From Marinobacterium stanieri (GTDB taxonomy: Bacteria; Pseudomonadota; Gammaproteobacteria; Pseudomonadales; Balneatricaceae), in NCBI RefSeq assembly GCF_900155945.1, contig NZ_FTMN01000012.1:81822-145821 (forward strand): a DNA stretch of 64,000 nt, read 5' to 3'. A model generated the notes under the pieces. That model was not told where the DNA came from and ran no database searches. It saw only the letters and a program-made list of their open reading frames with translations. Of the stretch, positions 60,207-64,000 are shown piece by piece (positions within the stretch are counted from its first letter, which is position 1; every line of letters starts with the position of its first letter). Position numbers and translations under genes: made by a program.

Positions 60207-62777
60207 ATGTCTGCCAGCACTCCCACTATCAGGCGTTACCTGCTTAATCGCACCTTCCTGTTTTCCGCGATTGGCTTTCTGGTCCTGCTGCTGGTGTGCC
60301 GTCAGGCATATCAGGCCAGTGTACGTGACAGCGCTGAAGAGATTGCCCGCTCGGTTGCAGAGAATACCTTTAATTCCATGTACCTGGTGATGAGCCAGGG
60401 CTGGACGCGGCAGCAGCTGGAGCAGTTCCTGCAGCAGCTGTCACACACGGATGACAGCGGCTCTGATATGGACGTACGCGTGTTCCGTGGGCAGACCGTA
60501 ACCGATCTGTATGGCACCATCGACCAGGCCCCGCTGACACCTGAAATGCGACAGGCAATGCACGCGGGCACTCCCAAGGCGCTGCATGATGGCAATATCC
60601 ATACCTACCTCTATCCACTGCAGGCACAGGAAAGGTGCCTGAAATGCCACACCAATGCCAGTGCCGGTGACAACCTGGGCCTGATCGAAGTCGCCCAGGA
60701 CCTGACGCCACAAATCGCCATCGCCAACCGTAATCTGCTCTACTATCTGCTGTTGCTCTCCCCTTTGCCCGCCCTGTTCGGGTTTTGGGCGGTCCGCTCG
60801 GTCACTCAGAAGGTCAACCATTCTGTCGATGAACTGAGCCGTCGCATTGCCCGCGTAGAGTCGCTGGAAGATCTGGATGAACTCTCACGGGACCGCGGCG
60901 ATCTGGGTTTTACCGAGCTCAACCACATCTTCAACCAGGTCGAAACGCTGGCCACGCGTCTGAACGCCATTGCCGTTGACAAGGACCTGCTGGAGTTTGA
61001 AATCCGCCTGCTGGAGAAGTTCGTTATCACCTCCGAGGTGGTACGCGACTGGCGTGAGTACATCAACATGCTGATGATGGACATCAACCAGGTGATCCCG
61101 ATCTACACCATGTTTTCCATCTTCAAAGTGGATGACGAGCTGTTCGACCTGGAAATCTTTTGGCTGCGTCCACCCAGTGACGACACCCGTGCCATGATGG
61201 AAACCGCCGTCCTCAAAAGGCTGCGCAGCAATTCGACCTTCCAGCTGCCCGGTGAGGTTGTGATTCACCACAACCACGTGCGCTCAGACGGTGAGATGAC
61301 CCTCAACGCTACCGAGATCGAGCTGCAAACCAAGTCTCTGTTGGTAGAAACACCCAAGATCGGCGGTATTGTCGGCATCGGCGTTCACTCCGATATCGTC
61401 AAGAATAACACCAAGGTTCTGGTGCTGGAGAGCGTACTGTCGACGCTGCTGAACGTGGTCGGTTCCGTGAAAGCCATCTACAAGTACACCCGCGACCTGG
61501 AGTATTACGCCACCCGCGACCCGCTGACCAACCTGTACAACCAGCGCATGTTCTGGGAGCTGCTCGACTATGAGCTGGACCGCTGCCAGCGCCATGACTA
61601 TCCCGTCGCCCTGCTGTTGATCGATCTGGATAACTTCAAGGCCGTGAATGACGGCTACGGTCATGCCGTCGGCGATAAGCTGCTGCAACAACTTGCACTG
61701 ACCATGCAGGAACAGCTGCGCACCGGCGATGTGCTGGCCCGCTATGGTGGCGATGAGTTTGTTGTCGTCTTGCCGGAAACATCCACCCAGGAAACCGAAC
61801 AGATCGCCGAACGCCTGCTCGACTGCCTGCAGGGCTTTGCACTGGATGTAAATCAGGGCAGCAGTGTGCGCGTCACCGGCTCTATCGGCGTTGGCATGTT
61901 CCCGGAGCATGCCGATAACCGCAAGGACCTGTTCATGTTTGTGGATAACCTGATGTACCGGGCCAAAAGCCAGGGTAAAAACCGCATCAGTCTGCCGCAC
62001 AAGGAAGATGTGGCGGATATCTTCCACGACATGAACCAGAAAATGCTGCTGGTGAATGAGGCCATCGAGAACCGCAGTGTGATACCGGTCTTCCAGCCCA
62101 TTCAGCCGCTGGAGGACAATATCCCCGCGGTGGAGGTACTCAGTCGCATCGAACTGCCAGACCGTCTGATGTCTGCTGGTGAGTTCATCGAGATTGCCGA
62201 GTCCATGGGCAAGGTACACCTGCTGGATTACATCGTCATGGAGAAAGCCTTCATCGCCGTTAACGAGAGCGACTATGAAGGACTGGTGTTTATTAACCTG
62301 TCACCTAGAGCCATTCTGGTTCGCGATTTCCTGCAAACCTTGCATGAACTGACTCAGCGCCATGATATCCGCCCGGACCGTATTGTCTTTGAAATTACCG
62401 AGCGCGATACCGTCAAAAATATGGGGTTACTGGAGCGCTTTGTACGCAGTCTCAAGGACTCCGGCTACCGTCTGGCCATTGACGACTTCGGCTCAGGCTT
62501 CTCATCATTCCATTATCTGAAATACCTGCCCATCGATTACGTCAAAATCGAAGGCGAGTTCATTGCCAATATGGGCAATGATCCCAAGGATATGGCCTTT
62601 GTGACCAGTATTACCAACCTGGCCAAACAGCTGAACCTGAAAACGGTTGCAGAGTTTGTGGAGACCGAAGAGGTACTGGACTTAGTCAGAGAGGTAGGCA
62701 TCGACTACGCCCAGGGCTTCCATATTGGGCGCCCAGACCGGAACCTGCCCTCAAGCCATAGCAACCCTGAGCTTTAA
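60207..62777 (+). CDS. Membrane GGDEF-EAL protein with periplasmic haem-c motif
   Basis: An 856-residue inner-membrane signalling protein. TM1 (about 15-33) and TM2 (about 173-193) bracket a periplasmic domain ending in CLKCHTNASAGD (CxxCH at 144-148), which would covalently bind haem c. The cytoplasmic part has a HAMP-like and GAF-like region, then a GGDEF domain with the intact motif at 514-518 and an RxxD inhibitory site at 505-508. A phosphodiesterase domain follows with FQPIQPL, EVL in place of EAL at 643-645, FINLSPR, FEITERD, AIDDFGSGFSSFHYL, VAEFVE and AQGFHIGRP. All catalytic residues seem present, so it may make or break c-di-GMP depending on redox or haem ligand; that is inference. 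The start is ATG 60207 with TAAGGA upstream. Confidence 0.93.
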   Translation: MSASTPTIRRYLLNRTFLFSAIGFLVLLLVCRQAYQASVRDSAEEIARSVAENTFNSMYLVMSQGWTRQQLEQFLQQLSHTDDSGSDMDVRVFRGQTVTDLYGTIDQAPLTPEMRQAMHAGTPKALHDGNIHTYLYPLQAQERCLKCHTNASAGDNLGLIEVAQDLTPQIAIANRNLLYYLLLLSPLPALFGFWAVRSVTQKVNHSVDELSRRIARVESLEDLDELSRDRGDLGFTELNHIFNQVETLATRLNAIAVDKDLLEFEIRLLEKFVITSEVVRDWREYINMLMMDINQVIPIYTMFSIFKVDDELFDLEIFWLRPPSDDTRAMMETAVLKRLRSNSTFQLPGEVVIHHNHVRSDGEMTLNATEIELQTKSLLVETPKIGGIVGIGVHSDIVKNNTKVLVLESVLSTLLNVVGSVKAIYKYTRDLEYYATRDPLTNLYNQRMFWELLDYELDRCQRHDYPVALLLIDLDNFKAVNDGYGHAVGDKLLQQLALTMQEQLRTGDVLARYGGDEFVVVLPETSTQETEQIAERLLDCLQGFALDVNQGSSVRVTGSIGVGMFPEHADNRKDLFMFVDNLMYRAKSQGKNRISLPHKEDVADIFHDMNQKMLLVNEAIENRSVIPVFQPIQPLEDNIPAVEVLSRIELPDRLMSAGEFIEIAESMGKVHLLDYIVMEKAFIAVNESDYEGLVFINLSPRAILVRDFLQTLHELTQRHDIRPDRIVFEITERDTVKNMGLLERFVRSLKDSGYRLAIDDFGSGFSSFHYLKYLPIDYVKIEGEFIANMGNDPKDMAFVTSITNLAKQLNLKTVAEFVETEEVLDLVREVGIDYAQGFHIGRPDRNLPSSHSNPEL

Positions 62778-62835
62778 TGCGGAGCTCAGGACGCATGTGA
62801 CAAGCCAGTAAGCATTACCTCATGCCTTTCCTGCA

Positions 62836-62856
62836 TGGCCTCCGTCAGGGAGGCCA
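62836..62856. repeat. Perfect hairpin after the GGDEF-EAL gene
   Basis: TGGCCTCC (62836-62843), GTCAG loop, GGAGGCCA (62849-62856). No T-tract follows on either strand, so termination would be inefficient or Rho-assisted. It lies 59 nt after the stop codon. The remaining sequence to fabI shows no gene. Confidence 0.55.
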
Positions 62857-62985
62857 GACAAAAGCAGTGATTCTCCCCTGCAGTAACAGGATTCAAACCT
62901 TCATCATTATTGCCCTCAATGGCTTCATGCTTTTGTCATGACGCCATTTTAGGGTGAAAGCATTTTCATATCCGAGAGACTCATC

Positions 62986-63750
62986 ATGATTGATCTGAGC
63001 GGCAAGAAAGGCATTGTCTTTGGCGTAGCCAACGACAAGAGCATCGCCTATGGCTGTGCTGATGTACTACGTCAACTGGGTGCAGATATTTGCCTCACAT
63101 ACCTGAATGAGAAGGCAAAACCCTATGTGGCACCTTTGGCAGACCAGCTGGATGCACGACTTTTTCTGCCTTGTAATGTGGCGGAGCCAGGCGAAATGGA
63201 GGCGGTATTTGATACGGTGAAGGAAGAGTGGGGCGAAATTGATTTCCTGATTCACTCTATTGCCTGGTCACCGCTGGATGAACTGCACGGCCAGCTATTG
63301 GACTCCACCGCGGAAGGCTTCTGCAAGGCTGTGGATATCTCCTGCCACTCATTTATCCGTATGGCCAAACTGGCAAAACCACTGATGCCAAATGGCGGCA
63401 CACTGCTGACCATGAGCTATCATGGCGCCGAACGCGTGGTTGAGAACTACAACATGATGGGGCCGATCAAGGCAGCGCTGGATAGCTCTGTGCGCTACCT
63501 GGCATCTGAACTGGGGCCGCACCAGGTTCGCGTACATTCACTGTCACCGGGGCCTATGCCGACCCGTGCTGCCAGTGGCATCCAGGCATTCGACAAACTG
63601 ATGGATGATGCTATCGAGCGCTCCCCACTGCACAGGCTGGGCACCCCAGAAGATGTGGGCAATATGGCTGCATTTCTGGTGAGCGACCAGGCGGCATCAC
63701 TGACCGGCAACCTGATCCATATCGATGCAGGCCATCATCTGATGGCATAA
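62986..63750 (+). CDS. fabI: Enoyl-ACP reductase, FabI type
   Basis: A 254-residue short-chain dehydrogenase/reductase. KKGIVFGVANDKSIAYGCAD is the NAD site in the FabI form (G.aN..Sia.G.A), DFLIHSIAWSP the central motif, and YHGAERVVENYNMMGPIKAA the Y-x6-K pair seen in FabI. LSPGPMPTRAASGI follows, where E. coli FabI has ISAGPIRTLAASGI. It reduces trans-2-enoyl-ACP with NADH in fatty-acid elongation. The differences from the E. coli enzyme suggest a variant FabI branch; a second fabI elsewhere is possible. It is single and convergent with an rRNA operon. Confidence 0.88.
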   Translation: MIDLSGKKGIVFGVANDKSIAYGCADVLRQLGADICLTYLNEKAKPYVAPLADQLDARLFLPCNVAEPGEMEAVFDTVKEEWGEIDFLIHSIAWSPLDELHGQLLDSTAEGFCKAVDISCHSFIRMAKLAKPLMPNGGTLLTMSYHGAERVVENYNMMGPIKAALDSSVRYLASELGPHQVRVHSLSPGPMPTRAASGIQAFDKLMDDAIERSPLHRLGTPEDVGNMAAFLVSDQAASLTGNLIHIDAGHHLMA

Positions 63751-63756
63751 GGACCT

Positions 63757-63797
63757 GCCCTTGCATTGCCTTATAGGGGTCAATGCGAGGGCCTTTT
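63757..63797 (+). terminator. Terminator of fabI
   Basis: GCCCTTGCATTG (63757-63768), 12-nt loop, CAATGCGAGGGC (63781-63792), with one G-U, followed by CTTTT. It starts 6 nt beyond the fabI stop. Confidence 0.85.
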
Positions 63798-63861
63798 CAT
63801 AGTCTGATAAGTATCGGTAAGCAACCGGGATCTGGAGAGACTTCCTCAGCCTCTGAAACGC

Positions 63862-63893
63862 AAAAACCCCGATCTCAACGAGACCGGGGTTTT
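63862..63893 (-). terminator. Terminator of the rRNA operon
   Basis: Minus strand AAAACCCCGGTCTC-GTT-GAGATCGGGGTTTTT, a long stem with one mismatch and a T-tract. It lies 11 nt beyond the 5S end. Confidence 0.9.
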
Positions 63894-63904
63894 CGCTTAA
63901 TTAA

Positions 63905-64000
63905 ATGCTTGGCGATGACCTACTCTCACATGGGGAAGCCCCACACTACCATCGGCGATGACGCGTTTCACTGCTGAGTTCGGTATGGGATCAGGTGGTT
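63905..64000 (-). rRNA. rrf: 5S ribosomal RNA (3' 96 nt; 5' end outside window)
   Basis: The reverse complement begins ACCTGATCCCATACCGAACT within its first 25 nt, then CAGCAGTGAAACG, GATGGTAGTGTGGGG, TCCCCATGTGAGAGTAGG and ends GCCAAGCAT, the highly conserved 5S sequence. About 20-25 nt of the 5' end are missing at the window edge. The 16S and 23S genes should lie to the right. Confidence 0.97.

Noticed and set aside
62836..62856. Hairpin after the GGDEF-EAL gene as a Rho-independent terminator
   Set aside because: The stem is perfect but is followed by AGACAAAA on the plus strand and TGCAGG on the minus strand, with no T-tract.
1..64000. CRISPR array, prophage or integrative element
   Set aside because: No regularly spaced repeats, integrase, phage structural or conjugation genes were seen on reading both strands.

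Overview
The window is a chromosomal segment from a motile gammaproteobacterium, most like a marine Oceanospirillales-type organism such as Marinobacterium. This is inferred from gene content and protein style; no taxonomic search was possible. About half of it is a flagellar and chemotaxis region. The rest is mostly housekeeping and signalling genes, ending at the tail of an rRNA operon. I saw no insertion sequence, prophage or CRISPR array.

Flagellar block (1-30998). On the minus strand, flaG-fliD-fliS (fliS cut by the window edge) follow the flagellin gene fliC, and flgBCDE and flgFGHIJ-KL build the rod, rings, hook and hook-filament junction. cheR and cheV lie upstream of flgB. flgA, flgM and flgN are on the plus strand. 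Promoter motifs outline the hierarchy. Sigma-54 type (GG-N10-GC) sites lie before flgB and flgF. Sigma-28 (FliA) sites, TAAA/TCAA-N15-GCCGATAA-like, lie before flaG, fliC, flgK and flgM. One more sigma-28 site lies far away, before a DUF5610 gene at 38525.

Flagellin glycan island (5376-15309), inserted between fliC and flgL. A seven-gene, translationally coupled minus-strand operon encodes rmlB, rmlA, two methyltransferases, a glycine-oxidase-like flavoprotein, a WbqC-family protein and WecE. RmlA, RmlB and WecE together predict dTDP-4-amino-4,6-dideoxygalactose (dTDP-Fuc4N). Facing it, beside the flagellin gene, is a 1017-residue protein that joins TPR repeats, an OGT/SPINDLY-type glycosyltransferase and a C-terminal domain resembling WecF, the Fuc4NAc transferase of enterobacterial common antigen. 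I read this as a two-step flagellin glycosylation machine that adds a first sugar and then a modified Fuc4N. It is the best candidate here for an undescribed system.

Middle region (31034-42690). A tRNA-Arg(CCU) carries an apparent U19:A56 replacement of the near-universal G19:C56 tertiary pair. Next come a promoter, a c-di-GMP-I (GEMM) riboswitch and a terminator, then the three-gene set of retropepsin-like lipoprotein, inactive transglutaminase/7TM protein and RimK-like ATP-grasp ligase. After these are an MFS transporter, periplasmic glutathione peroxidase, RNase Z, an HNH protein, the DUF5610 gene, pxpA, an omega-amidase/aminotransferase pair and a possible 30-residue membrane protein.

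Signalling and energy region (42720-62777). A TonB-dependent receptor, a periplasmic binding protein and a hybrid histidine kinase form a likely sensing operon. Two small membrane-anchored proteins, a tsdBA-type thiosulfate dehydrogenase pair and recC-recB-recD follow. A GGDEF-EAL protein with a periplasmic CxxCH haem-binding motif is divergent from recC. The window ends with a FabI-type enoyl-ACP reductase, two terminators and the 3' part of a 5S rRNA on the minus strand. Three features concern c-di-GMP or motility control: the riboswitch, the GGDEF-EAL protein and the flagellar regulon.
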